Shown here in pieces: positions 1 to 5,693 of a stretch of 5,693 nucleotides of DNA. The stretch is taken from NCBI GenBank assembly GCA_001799475.1, contig MGTN01000090.1, positions 306 to 5,998 of the forward strand, written 5' to 3'. The stretch comes from Desulfovibrionales bacterium GWA2_65_9 (GTDB lineage Bacteria > Desulfobacterota > Desulfovibrionia > Desulfovibrionales > Desulfovibrionaceae). How positions within the stretch are numbered: position 1 is the stretch's first letter; every line of letters begins with the position of its first letter. The position numbers were made by a program, and so were the translations under genes. Below the pieces are notes generated by a model. It was not told the origin of the DNA and ran no database searches. It saw nothing but the letters and a program-made list of their open reading frames with translations.

Positions 1-602
<602 letters not shown>

Positions 603-700
603 GTGGTCGGCTCCTTGTGGCCCCGCCATTATCTGGCGGAAACGGATTCATGCGCTGGGCCAGGGGCCCTTCGTTCAAACAAGCAAGTATCATTCCGTGA

Positions 701-725
701 AACCGGCGCTGTTTTCAGGCCGGTT
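701..725 (-). terminator. Hairpin between tig and clpP, possible partial terminator
   Basis: The arms AACCGGC (701-707) and GCCGGTT (719-725) are perfectly complementary. The stem continues inward as CTG/CAG after one bulged base, closing a four-base loop: A-rich (AAAA) when read on the minus strand, TTTT on the plus strand. On the minus strand the stem ends in GGTTTCA, so the T tract is only three long. This is a strong hairpin but a poor classical terminator; attenuation, RNA processing or mRNA protection are equally possible. Confidence 0.4.
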
Positions 726-752
726 CGGCAATGAACGCTCTCTAAAATCGAT

Positions 753-791
753 GCGCGGCAGCCCGAACGAATGAAGCCCGGACCGCCGCGC
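753..791 (-). repeat. Inverted repeat with long loop downstream of tig
   Basis: GCGCGGC at 753-759 and GCCGCGC at 785-791 are perfect 7-bp complementary arms around a 25-nt loop. Read on the minus strand, the second arm is followed by ATCGATTTTAG, so a short T run begins five bases after the stem. It may act as a weak intrinsic terminator for tig, but the long loop makes this uncertain. Confidence 0.3.
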
Positions 792-804
792 GGATATTCC
801 TGAC

Positions 805-834
805 GGCAGGGTGGGAAAGCCCGGCTCCCCTGCC
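805..834 (-). repeat. Hairpin abutting the tig stop codon
   Basis: GGCAGGG (805-811) and CCCTGCC (828-834) form a perfect 7-bp stem with a 16-nt loop, starting directly after the TAG stop of tig (837-835). No T tract follows on the minus strand, so it is not a classical Rho-independent terminator. A role in protecting the 3' end of the tig message is an inference. Confidence 0.4.
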
Positions 835-2232
835 CTACTCCTTCGGATCTTCCGTCTTGGCGGCCTTGGCCTTCTTGGGCTTGGCCGCGGCACTCTTCTC
901 GCCCTTCTTCTCGTCTGAGGTGGAAGTTTCCTTTACCTCGGCCGGGGCGTCAACCTCGTTCTTCACCGCTCTTTCGTAAATGTACTCGATGGACTTGTCG
1001 GCCAGCAAGCGGTCCTTCAAGGGGAAGATGAGGTTGTTCTCCTCATAGTACTGCTTCACGGAGAGCAGATCCTGACGGTTCTGCATGGCCACCTGGGTCA
1101 GCGCGGCGTCGATCTCCTCGCTGGTGACGTCGAAGTTCTCCTTCTTGGCCACGGCCAGGAGCAGAATCTCGGCGCGGGCGGCCTCTTCGGCCTGGGCGCG
1201 GACGCTCTCGCGCAGCTCTTCCGGTGTCTTCTTCAGTGATTCCAGGCTCTTGCCCTGACGGTCCAGCCTCTGCTCCAGGTCGGCCAGCAGGCGGTCGATG
1301 CGGTTTTCCACCAGGCTGGGCGGCAGGTCAAAGGTGACCTGGGACAAAAGCTGGTCCATGAGCTTCTTCTGAGCCACGGACTTGTTCAGCTGCTCGCGGC
1401 TGTGCATGTAGGACTTGACGATGGCCTCGCGCATCTTCTCGACGGAATCAAAGCCGCCAGCCTTCTTGGCCACCTCGTCGGTGAGCTCGGGGATGGTCTT
1501 TTCCTTGATGGCGTGCAGGGTGGCGCGCATGGTCAGGGTCTCGCCAGCCATGGCCGGATTGATGAAGTCCGCCGGGAACACGACTTCGCACTCACCCTTC
1601 TCGCCGGTCTTAAGCGTCTTGAGCATGGCCTCGAACTCCGGCAGTGCCTGCTGCTGGCCCAGGGTCAGCTCGAAGTTCTCGGCCTGGATGCCCTCGAAAA
1701 TTTTCTCGTCCTTGTAGGCGCCGAAGGTGATGATGACGATGTCGCCATCGGCCGCCGGGCGCACCTCGGTGATGGTCCGGACCGTGGCGGCGTTCTCAAG
1801 CACGCGCTGCTCGACCTCGCGCACTTCCTCGTCCTTGACCTCGGCCTTTTCCACGTCGACCTTGAGGCCCTCGTAGTTCGGCAGGTCGAAGTCCGGGGCC
1901 ACCTCGAAGCTGATGGAGTAGATGAAGTCCGCGTCACGCACGAGCTCCTTGCTGTCCACGTCCAGGCGCGAAAGCGGCATGAGCTTCAGGGTGCCGAGAA
2001 TCTCGTTGATCTGATAGTTGATGAGGTCCGTGGTGGCCTCGGTGTAGATCTGCGCACGGAACTTGGACTCAACCACCGAGGACGGAGCCTTGCCACGGCG
2101 GAAGCCCTTGATCTCGTAGCGATGGCGGTAGAGGGCCACACCGGCGGACAGGGCCGCGTTCACTTCCTCGGCAGGAACCGTGACGTTGACCTTACGCGTA
2201 ACCGGAGAGAGTTCTTCAACTTTGTAGTCCAT
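835..2232 (-). CDS. tig: Trigger factor (ribosome-associated chaperone, peptidyl-prolyl isomerase)
   Basis: Trigger factor binds the ribosome near the exit tunnel, shields nascent chains and catalyses prolyl isomerisation. The 465 residues follow the family order. The ribosome-binding domain spans about 1-115 and has the signature GFRRGKAP at 43-50, placing F44-R45-R46 where E. coli has its F44-R45-K46 ribosome contact. The FKBP-like isomerase domain is about 155-245 (GDIVIITFGAY, FEAMLKTLKTGEKGECEVVFP), and the helical C-terminal chaperone domain is about 250-425. E. coli trigger factor has 432 residues; the extra length is a charged Lys/Ala/Glu tail from about 426, which looks disordered. 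AGGAGG at 2244-2249 lies 11 nt before the ATG and supports this start. It lies downstream of tRNA-Leu on the same strand, with no strong promoter or terminator seen between them, so co-transcription is likely. Identification is secure. Confidence 0.97.
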   Translation of the reverse strand: MDYKVEELSPVTRKVNVTVPAEEVNAALSAGVALYRHRYEIKGFRRGKAPSSVVESKFRAQIYTEATTDLINYQINEILGTLKLMPLSRLDVDSKELVRDADFIYSISFEVAPDFDLPNYEGLKVDVEKAEVKDEEVREVEQRVLENAATVRTITEVRPAADGDIVIITFGAYKDEKIFEGIQAENFELTLGQQQALPEFEAMLKTLKTGEKGECEVVFPADFINPAMAGETLTMRATLHAIKEKTIPELTDEVAKKAGGFDSVEKMREAIVKSYMHSREQLNKSVAQKKLMDQLLSQVTFDLPPSLVENRIDRLLADLEQRLDRQGKSLESLKKTPEELRESVRAQAEEAARAEILLLAVAKKENFDVTSEEIDAALTQVAMQNRQDLLSVKQYYEENNLIFPLKDRLLADKSIEYIYERAVKNEVDAPAEVKETSTSDEKKGEKSAAAKPKKAKAAKTEDPKE

Positions 2233-2260
2233 TGACTTGCAGTCCTCCTGAAGATGTCAG

Positions 2261-2277
2261 CCCGCTGTTGCTGCGGG
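2261..2277 (-). repeat. Short hairpin between tRNA-Leu and tig
   Basis: CCCGC (2261-2265) pairs with GCGGG (2273-2277) around a 7-nt loop, 14 nt downstream of the tRNA CCA end and upstream of the tig ribosome site. No T tract follows it on the minus strand, so it is unlikely to stop transcription. It could mark a processing site where the tRNA is cut from the tig message. Confidence 0.3.
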
Positions 2278-2291
2278 TCGCGTTGTTTTAG

Positions 2292-2376
2292 TGGTGCGAG
2301 AGGGGAGACTCGAACTCCCACGGACTTAGCCGCTGGATCCTAAGTCCAGTGCGTCTACCAATTCCGCCACTCTCGC
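2292..2376 (-). tRNA. tRNA-Leu (anticodon UAG)
   Basis: On the minus strand this is an 85-nt class II tRNA with an encoded CCA end. The acceptor arms GCGAGAG (2376-2370) and CTCTCGC (2302-2296) pair perfectly, followed by the discriminator A at 2295 and CCA at 2294-2292. The D arm carries TGGCGGAATTGGTAGACGCA, typical of leucine tRNAs. The anticodon stem is CTGGA/TCCAG with loop CTTAGGA, giving anticodon UAG at 2342-2340, which reads CUA and, by wobble, other CUN leucine codons. A long variable arm and a T arm with GGGAG-TTCGAGT-CTCCC complete the fold. A near-consensus promoter lies immediately upstream and tig immediately downstream. Confidence 0.97.
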
Positions 2377-2389
2377 CAAAAAGTCCTGT

Positions 2390-2418
2390 TAGATAAGCGG
2401 GGGATTGGTCCCTGTCAA
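2390..2418 (-). promoter_or_regulatory. Sigma70-type promoter for tRNA-Leu-tig
   Basis: Read on the minus strand, a perfect -35 hexamer TTGACA (2418-2413) is separated by exactly 17 nt from TATCTA (2395-2390), which matches the first three bases of the -10 consensus. Transcription would start about 7 nt later, near 2383, giving a leader of only a few bases before the mature tRNA 5' end at 2376. The close fit of position and spacing to the tRNA makes it convincing. It probably also drives tig. Confidence 0.75.
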
Positions 2419-2433
2419 CCACGACCCTTGCCT

Positions 2434-2454
2434 GGAGCCGCGCAGAAAGGCTCC
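2434..2454 (-). terminator. Hairpin after thiDN, weak terminator candidate
   Basis: GGAGCC (2434-2439) and GGCTCC (2449-2454) form a 6-bp GC-rich stem with a 9-nt loop, four bases past the thiDN stop codon and just upstream of the tRNA-Leu promoter. The position suits the 3' end of thiDN, but no T run follows on the minus strand, so termination there would not be classical. Confidence 0.35.
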
Positions 2455-2457
2455 GTC

Positions 2458-3816
2458 CTACAAAATGTCCAGTATGCGCCGAACCTTGCCCAGCATCTCG
2501 CGGGTGTCCTCGGCCAGGAGCCGGATCATGGGCTCCTTGCCCATGCCGCCCGCGTCGATGACCGCGTCCACTGCGCCGGGCGTCTTGTGCCGCTCCAGCG
2601 CGGTGATGGTGCCCCAATCCATGGTGCCGCCCTCATGCTCGCGGTCCAGTTCCGGCTCCTCGGCGCGGTTGAAGTGCGCGGCCGTGAGCCCGGCGCGCTT
2701 GACCGCGCCCACGGTGGACTCGTTGCAGGCGATGTTCAGCGCGCAGCTCAGGCGCGGATTCAATTTCCGCGCGGCAAGAACGACTCGAGCCATGTGCGAG
2801 GACGCGCCGAACTCCGGCCCGCCGGCCAGGATGACCTCGCCCCGGCGGGTGCAGGTGATGCGTCCGCTGAAGGCCGCAACATCGTCGTTGGACGCGGCAA
2901 AGGGCAGCGCCAGGGCGAAATTGGAGCGCACCTCGGGGATCAGCTTGGCAAAGCGCGGCAATATGGACAGGGCCAGGCCGACGTCGGCCAGGTCGCGCAG
3001 GAGACCCAGGCGAGCCTGCTCCTTGACCAGGGGCACGGCATGGTTGGGCGAGCCGCCCCCGGCGCCGACGGAATAGCTGGCACGCAGGGCCGCGTGCAGG
3101 AAGTGCTGGGAGCGGCGCACAGCCACCAGCATGTCGAGCCCCAGGCCCAGGTGCGTGGTGATGGCTGCGGAGAGCGTGCAGCCCGTGCCGTGCAGGTTTC
3201 TGGTGTCCACGCGGGTCTGCATGAGCGGAATGGCCTTCTGGCCGGGCGTGACGTACCAGTCCGTGCTGGCCGGGGAGTCCATGTGCCCGCCCTTGATGAG
3301 CACGGCCTTGGGGCCAAGGGCCAGGAGCCGCTCGGCCGCTTCGCAGATGTCCTGGGCGTTCTTGATGCGCATGCCTGCGAACAGCTCGGCCTCGGGCAGG
3401 TTCGGGGTCAGCAGATCGGCCAGAGGGAACATGTTGCGCGCCATGGCCGCCACGGCGGACTCTTCGAGCAGGCGCGTGCCGGACTGCGACACGCACACCG
3501 GATCGACCACCAGGGGAAAGCTGCGCTGGGCCAGAACCTGGCTGATCGCCTTGATGATCTCCGCCGAGAGCAGCATGCCCGTCTTGGCCGCGCGGACGTT
3601 CATGTCCGAGGTCACGGCCAAGTACTGCTGGACCACGAAGTCGGCTGGCACGGGATGGATCCCGGTGACAGCCATGGTGTTCTGGGCCGTGAGCGCGGTG
3701 ATGACGGAGGACCCGTAGCCGCCGAGCATGGCGATGGTCTTCAGGTCGGCCTGTATTCCCGCTCCGCCGCCGGAATCGGATCCGGCAATGGTCAAGATCG
3801 TCGGACAGTCATGCAT
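2458..3816 (-). CDS. thiDN: Bifunctional HMP/HMP-phosphate kinase and thiamine-phosphate synthase (ThiD-ThiN fusion)
   Basis: The product has 452 residues in two domains and belongs to thiamine diphosphate synthesis in the cytoplasm. Residues 1 to about 260 are a ThiD ribokinase-fold kinase, which phosphorylates hydroxymethylpyrimidine and its phosphate. The N-terminal AGSDSGGGAGIQADLKT (11-27), ALTAQNT (41-47), VVDPV (103-107), the LIKGGH strand (173-178) and the GTGCTLSAAI anion hole with Cys213 (210-219) are all present. Residues about 265-452 match the ThiN domain, a thiamine phosphate synthase unrelated in fold to ThiE. They include PEVRSNFALALP (294-305), GRI with Arg319, and GASSHMARVVLAA with His341; a conserved Arg and His in these motifs are reported as essential in archaeal ThiN. 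GAGG (3830-3827) lies 10 nt before the ATG. No TPP riboswitch is recognisable in the 123-bp leader. The kinase call is very secure, ThiN activity likely. Confidence 0.93.
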   Translation of the reverse strand: MHDCPTILTIAGSDSGGGAGIQADLKTIAMLGGYGSSVITALTAQNTMAVTGIHPVPADFVVQQYLAVTSDMNVRAAKTGMLLSAEIIKAISQVLAQRSFPLVVDPVCVSQSGTRLLEESAVAAMARNMFPLADLLTPNLPEAELFAGMRIKNAQDICEAAERLLALGPKAVLIKGGHMDSPASTDWYVTPGQKAIPLMQTRVDTRNLHGTGCTLSAAITTHLGLGLDMLVAVRRSQHFLHAALRASYSVGAGGGSPNHAVPLVKEQARLGLLRDLADVGLALSILPRFAKLIPEVRSNFALALPFAASNDDVAAFSGRITCTRRGEVILAGGPEFGASSHMARVVLAARKLNPRLSCALNIACNESTVGAVKRAGLTAAHFNRAEEPELDREHEGGTMDWGTITALERHKTPGAVDAVIDAGGMGKEPMIRLLAEDTREMLGKVRRILDIL

Positions 3817-3865
3817 GTGGGGATATCCTCAAATAGGTCGGCTTGTTGCGGCGCAAAAAGCACAA

Positions 3866-3889
3866 CGCCTGGGGTCGGAGCGCCTGGGG
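3866..3889. repeat. 9-bp direct repeat upstream of thiDN
   Basis: CGCCTGGGG occurs at 3866-3874 and again at 3881-3889, a 15-bp period, and the second copy runs into eight consecutive G (3886-3893). It lies in the 123-bp gap between the 144-residue protein gene and thiDN, about 50 bp upstream of the thiDN start. It could be a binding site for a regulator or merely low-complexity GC-rich spacer. Confidence 0.35.
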
Positions 3890-3939
3890 GGGGCCTGTCT
3901 GGCGGGATGAATGGTCCGGGTCCGCTTGGCTCGGGCTGG

Positions 3940-4374
3940 CTAGCTGCCCGTGCACGTGAGCTTGACAAAATCATCGAGGGACACGCCGCTCCAGGCCTTG
4001 CTGGTCCAGTAGGCCGTGGCCCAGATCATCAGCGCGGTGGCCTGCAGGTCGTTCAAGCGGCGCAACTTGATCTCCAAATTGCTGCGGCTGGCGCCGTGCA
4101 TGATGTGGGCGTCGCGCTCCTCGCAGGCGCTCTCGACGCGCAAAATGAGATAGGCCTGCTTGGACTGGTTGGGCAACAGGCGCACGTCGCGATAGGCCTC
4201 GAGCACGGTCTTGAGTTCAGACGTGGTGAACTCCACAGACACCCCGCGGATCATCTTGAAGAAGACGTCCACGGCCCAGGGCAGGATGAATTCCGCCCCG
4301 GCGCTTTTGGTCTTGAAGAAGTCCTTGAGCCACTTCTCGTGGTCATTGCTGATCCTGGCGGCGACTTGCGGCAT
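3940..4374 (-). CDS. Hypothetical protein with ribbon-helix-helix-like N-terminus
   Basis: I do not recognise a named family for this 144-residue protein. The first 43 residues (MPQVAARISNDHEKWLKDFF, then an alanine/glycine turn and the helix EFILPWAVDVFFKMIR) resemble a short beta strand followed by two helices, the layout of RHH DNA-binding proteins. The rest is mostly predicted helix, with Trp-rich segments near the end (IWATAYW at 117-123, KAWSGVSLDDFV at 126-137). There is no signal peptide or membrane segment. GGAGGA at 4386-4381 lies 6 nt before the ATG and fixes the start. It lies 90 bp after the coiled-coil protein gene and 123 bp before thiDN, all on the same strand, but no shared function is evident. 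A DNA-binding regulator is a weak inference; alternatives include a lineage-specific cytoplasmic protein without DNA binding. The gene looks real; its function is unknown. Confidence 0.8.
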   Translation of the reverse strand: MPQVAARISNDHEKWLKDFFKTKSAGAEFILPWAVDVFFKMIRGVSVEFTTSELKTVLEAYRDVRLLPNQSKQAYLILRVESACEERDAHIMHGASRSNLEIKLRRLNDLQATALMIWATAYWTSKAWSGVSLDDFVKLTCTGS

Positions 4375-4464
4375 GGCTGCTCCTCCGAAAGAGACACGGG
4401 AGATAGAAAACCCCTACCCTAAAGAGAGGGCGTCAATCAAGAGTAAATCTAGAGCAATTCCTCA

Positions 4465-5187
4465 TTATTCCTGCAAAGTTTCCCGCAACTGCCGGAACAT
4501 TTGCAAGAGGAAATCATCCGAGACAGGCACGCCGTTCTCGGCCATGCCCACCAGTTCCGTGACCTGGTTGCCGCTGGGCGTCAGCACGGCCCTGGTCTCC
4601 AGCACGTAGCAGCGCCGGTGCGCGGCCCCCTGGCCGCTCAGACTCATGGTCAAGAACCAGTCGGTGCCGCGCTCCTCCCAGAGGGTGCAGACGATGCGCC
4701 GGTGGTCGCCGCCCTGCTCCACCAAGCGCACGAAGTCGCCCATGCACAGGGGAGCGCCCGCCACCACGGACACGCCAAGGTAGTCGCCCTGAGCCGAGCG
4801 CACCACAAGCGGGCGGGAGAGGAATTCATCCGACGGGAAGTGGCGCAGGGCGTCCTCGGCCAGCAGGGACTGGGCGCGCAGGCGCTGCACCTCGCCCTCA
4901 AGCAGGTGGATGCGCTGGTCCTGGGCCTGCATGAAGGTCTGATGATGACTGCCGGTGCGGCCAAGCTCCTCGCGCAGGGCATTCAGCTCGCGGCGCAGCA
5001 GGGCCTGGGCCTCAAGACTCTCGGAAACCTTGAGCAGCGCACCGTTCATACAGCGCAAGACCCCGTCGGCCAGGGCTGCGGACTCGCCAGGGGCCAGCGC
5101 GCCGCCCTGCTCCATGCGGCCAAGCAGGGCAAAGCTCGCGGCCAGATCGCGCTCAAGCTGGTCCACAGACCAATCCATTTTCCCCAT
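4465..5187 (-). CDS. Hypothetical cytoplasmic protein with central coiled coil
   Basis: The 240-residue product has no family that I recognise. Residues 1-55 are helical (DQLERDLAASFALLGRMEQG), and residues about 52-113 form a heptad-like coiled coil rich in Leu, Glu, Arg and Gln (SLEAQALLRRELNALREELG, then HLLEGEVQRLRAQ). From about 120 to 215 the sequence turns to alternating hydrophobic beta-type segments (RPLVVRSAQGDYLGVSVVAG, DFVRLVE, RRIVCTLWEE, DWFLTMSLSG, RRCYVLETRAVL), suggesting a compact beta domain; a final helix closes the protein (SDDFLLQMFRQLRETL). There is no signal peptide or membrane segment. The start at 5187 rather than the Met at codon 4 is chosen because GGAGGG (5199-5194) lies 6 nt before it. 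It is transcribed divergently from a membrane sensor gene, which hints at but does not prove a signalling link. The beta domain could bind a ligand or partner; no catalytic residues are apparent. Confidence 0.82.
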   Translation of the reverse strand: MGKMDWSVDQLERDLAASFALLGRMEQGGALAPGESAALADGVLRCMNGALLKVSESLEAQALLRRELNALREELGRTGSHHQTFMQAQDQRIHLLEGEVQRLRAQSLLAEDALRHFPSDEFLSRPLVVRSAQGDYLGVSVVAGAPLCMGDFVRLVEQGGDHRRIVCTLWEERGTDWFLTMSLSGQGAAHRRCYVLETRAVLTPSGNQVTELVGMAENGVPVSDDFLLQMFRQLRETLQE

Positions 5188-5203
5188 GGCAGGCCCTCCG
5201 CAG

Positions 5204-5230
5204 TCGCCCCAGGCACATGACTTGGGGCGA
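5204..5230 (-). promoter_or_regulatory. Hairpin/palindrome in the leader of the coiled-coil protein gene
   Basis: TCGCCCCAGG (5204-5213) and CTTGGGGCGA (5221-5230) form a 10-bp stem with one G-T pair and a 7-nt loop. On the minus strand it ends 4 nt before the GGAGGG ribosome site (5199-5194). It could be an operator for a dimeric regulator or an RNA hairpin that affects translation. No T run follows, so it is not a terminator. Confidence 0.5.
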
Positions 5231-5250
5231 ACGTGTCATCAGCGTTAAAA

Positions 5251-5279
5251 ATTACGTTTTCCTACATCGGCCCGGACAA
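5251..5279 (-). promoter_or_regulatory. Candidate promoter for the coiled-coil protein gene
   Basis: On the minus strand TTGTCC (5279-5274) is 17 nt from CGTAAT (5256-5251); each hexamer matches the sigma70 consensus at four of six positions. Transcription from about 5244 would give a leader of nearly 60 nt containing the 5204-5230 hairpin. The -35 overlaps that of the opposing plus-strand candidate. Confidence 0.4.
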
Positions 5280-5300
5280 ATTGTCTAGAGAATTTATAAT
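5273..5300 (+). promoter_or_regulatory. Candidate sigma70 promoter for the plus-strand sensor gene
   Basis: A perfect TATAAT at 5295-5300 lies 16 nt after CGGACA (5273-5278), which keeps the GACA half of the -35 consensus. It points toward the gene starting at 5489, with a long leader of about 180 nt. A second, weaker option is TTGCAA (5403-5408), 18 nt, TACGGT (5427-5432). Confidence 0.45.
5275..5285. repeat. Perfect 11-bp palindrome over the divergent -35 elements
   Basis: GACAA and TTGTC (5275-5279 and 5281-5285) flank a single central A. The repeat overlaps the -35 regions proposed for both divergent promoters, so a bound dimer there could affect both genes. Short AT-containing palindromes can occur by chance. 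Confidence 0.35.
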
Positions 5301-5387
5301 ACTGATATTCCAACCTGCTGCTCTGGTGCCCTTTGCTTTCCTTCATCGGCATCCCGCGCCCTCAAGTCCTTCTGCGCGCCAAATGTA

Positions 5388-5400
5388 AATCAATTTGATT
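5388..5400. repeat. Perfect 13-bp palindrome in the sensor-gene leader
   Basis: AATCAA (5388-5393) and TTGATT (5395-5400) flank one central T. It lies about 90 bp before the plus-strand start codon in an AT-richer stretch. It is inverted relative to an FNR site (TTGAT-N4-ATCAA), so it is not one. It is a possible operator of unknown regulator. Confidence 0.35.
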
Positions 5401-5488
5401 CCTTGCAACCAAAGTCCTTATGGTGTTACGGTATCAAGTGGATATCCAGTCAAAGTACCCGTAGCGACATACAGCCCCGGAGCCCCCC

Positions 5489-5693
5489 ATGAAAAGAATC
5501 GGGATAAAGGCAAAATTTCTGGTTCCCGCCGTACTGCTGGTCACCATCGGCTTCGCCGTGGTCATATGGCTGAATGCCTCCCTGACCCGCAACAGCATGG
5601 AAGCCATGCTCAAAGAGAGCATGGTTCTGCTCTCTGAGGCCATTGCCAAGGACATCGGCGGAGATGTCGACATCACCTACCAAATGCTTAGTT
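5489..5693 (+). CDS. N-terminus of a membrane-anchored sensor, possibly a methyl-accepting chemotaxis protein (partial)
   Basis: Sixty-eight codons are visible before the window ends. The sequence starts with the basic stretch MKRIGIKAKF, followed by one hydrophobic span at about 11-28 (LVPAVLLVTIGFAVVIWL), then an amphipathic helix (NASLTRNSMEAMLKESMVLLSEAIAKDI). This positive-inside, single-helix start leading to a helical extracytoplasmic segment is typical of chemoreceptors, sensor histidine kinases and membrane diguanylate cyclases. A chemoreceptor is my first guess from resemblance, but the diagnostic signalling domain lies outside the window. GGAG at 5479-5482 lies 6 nt before the ATG and supports the start. 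It is divergent from the coiled-coil protein gene and separated from it by about 300 bp of control region. Confidence 0.8.
   Translation, partial: MKRIGIKAKFLVPAVLLVTIGFAVVIWLNASLTRNSMEAMLKESMVLLSEAIAKDIGGDVDITYQMLS

Larger units (their letters stand above)
603..834 (-). promoter_or_regulatory. Structured tig-clpP intergenic spacer
   Basis: This 232-bp spacer has no credible gene. It holds three inverted repeats (805-834, 753-791, 701-725) and a weak heat-shock-like promoter candidate. That candidate, read on the minus strand, is TTGAAC at 678-673, 13 nt, then CCCAGC at 659-654, followed by a leader of about 40 nt before the clpP ribosome site. Resemblance to the sigma32 consensus (CTTGAAA, 13-15 nt, CCCCAT) is partial. 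Inference: clpP may be partly uncoupled from tig transcription and carry its own stress promoter, as is known in other bacteria. Confidence 0.3.

Noticed and set aside
1402..2235. A 277-codon plus-strand frame opposite tig
   Set aside because: Its translation is a mirror of tig codons (Leu/Gly/His/Asp-rich), with no recognisable motif; tig is unambiguous here.
3817..3939. TPP riboswitch upstream of thiDN
   Set aside because: The conserved core segments of the THI element were looked for on the minus strand and not found.
2428..4422. A 664-codon open frame on the plus strand
   Set aside because: It lies antisense to thiDN and the 144-residue gene, has low-complexity Gly/His/Gln-rich translation with no domain, and is explained by the GC-rich codon bias of the real genes. 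The frame also runs across the gap between them.
5324..5340. Sigma54-like element TGGTGCC...TTGCT before the sensor gene
   Set aside because: The GG and GC dinucleotides are 10 nt apart instead of the required 12, so it does not fit the -24/-12 pattern.
5388..5400. FNR/CRP-type site
   Set aside because: The half-sites are in the reverse arrangement (AATCAA then TTGATT) and separated by one base, not the TTGAT-N4-ATCAA pattern.
5450..5471. Sigma28 (flagellar) promoter before the sensor gene
   Set aside because: TCAAAG followed by GCGACATA resembles the consensus only loosely, and the spacing is far too short.
5395..5637. An 80-codon plus-strand frame overlapping the sensor gene start
   Set aside because: It overlaps the sensor gene in another frame, has no good ribosome site and shows no membrane or domain pattern, whereas the frame from 5489 has both a ribosome site and a clear membrane helix.

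Overview
The window is GC-rich, with GC-ending codons and five of its six protein genes on the minus strand. The protein sequences (a ClpP starting SVVPIVIETTGR, a trigger factor with a Lys/Ala tail, a ThiD-ThiN fusion, and an RHH-like small protein) suggest a sulfate-reducing Desulfovibrio-type bacterium (Desulfovibrionales, former Deltaproteobacteria). This lineage is inferred from family resemblance only.

Layout, read in minus-strand transcription order from the right: a hypothetical coiled-coil protein (5187-4465), a small hypothetical protein with an RHH-like N-terminus (4374-3940), thiDN (3816-2458), a strong sigma70-type promoter (2418-2390), tRNA-Leu(UAG) (2376-2292), tig (2232-835) and clpP (602-1). 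clpP ends almost exactly at the left edge. On the plus strand a gene starts at 5489 and leaves the window after 68 codons. It begins like a membrane-anchored sensor such as a chemoreceptor. The 5188-5488 region between this gene and the coiled-coil gene is a divergent control region with facing promoter candidates and several inverted repeats.

How it fits together: tRNA-Leu, tig and clpP form a protein-synthesis and quality-control unit. The tRNA reads CUN leucine codons, trigger factor folds nascent chains at the ribosome exit, and ClpP degrades unfolded or tagged proteins with a Clp ATPase (clpX is expected beyond the left edge but not seen). ThiDN is a thiamine biosynthesis enzyme joining pyrimidine phosphorylation to thiamine phosphate synthesis. 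The two hypothetical genes have no recognised function.

Nothing here amounts to a clearly new system. The points most worth a second look are the divergent control region at 5188-5488 with its unknown coiled-coil protein, the structured tig-clpP spacer, the bacterial ThiD-ThiN fusion without a visible TPP riboswitch, and the tRNA-tig co-transcription layout.
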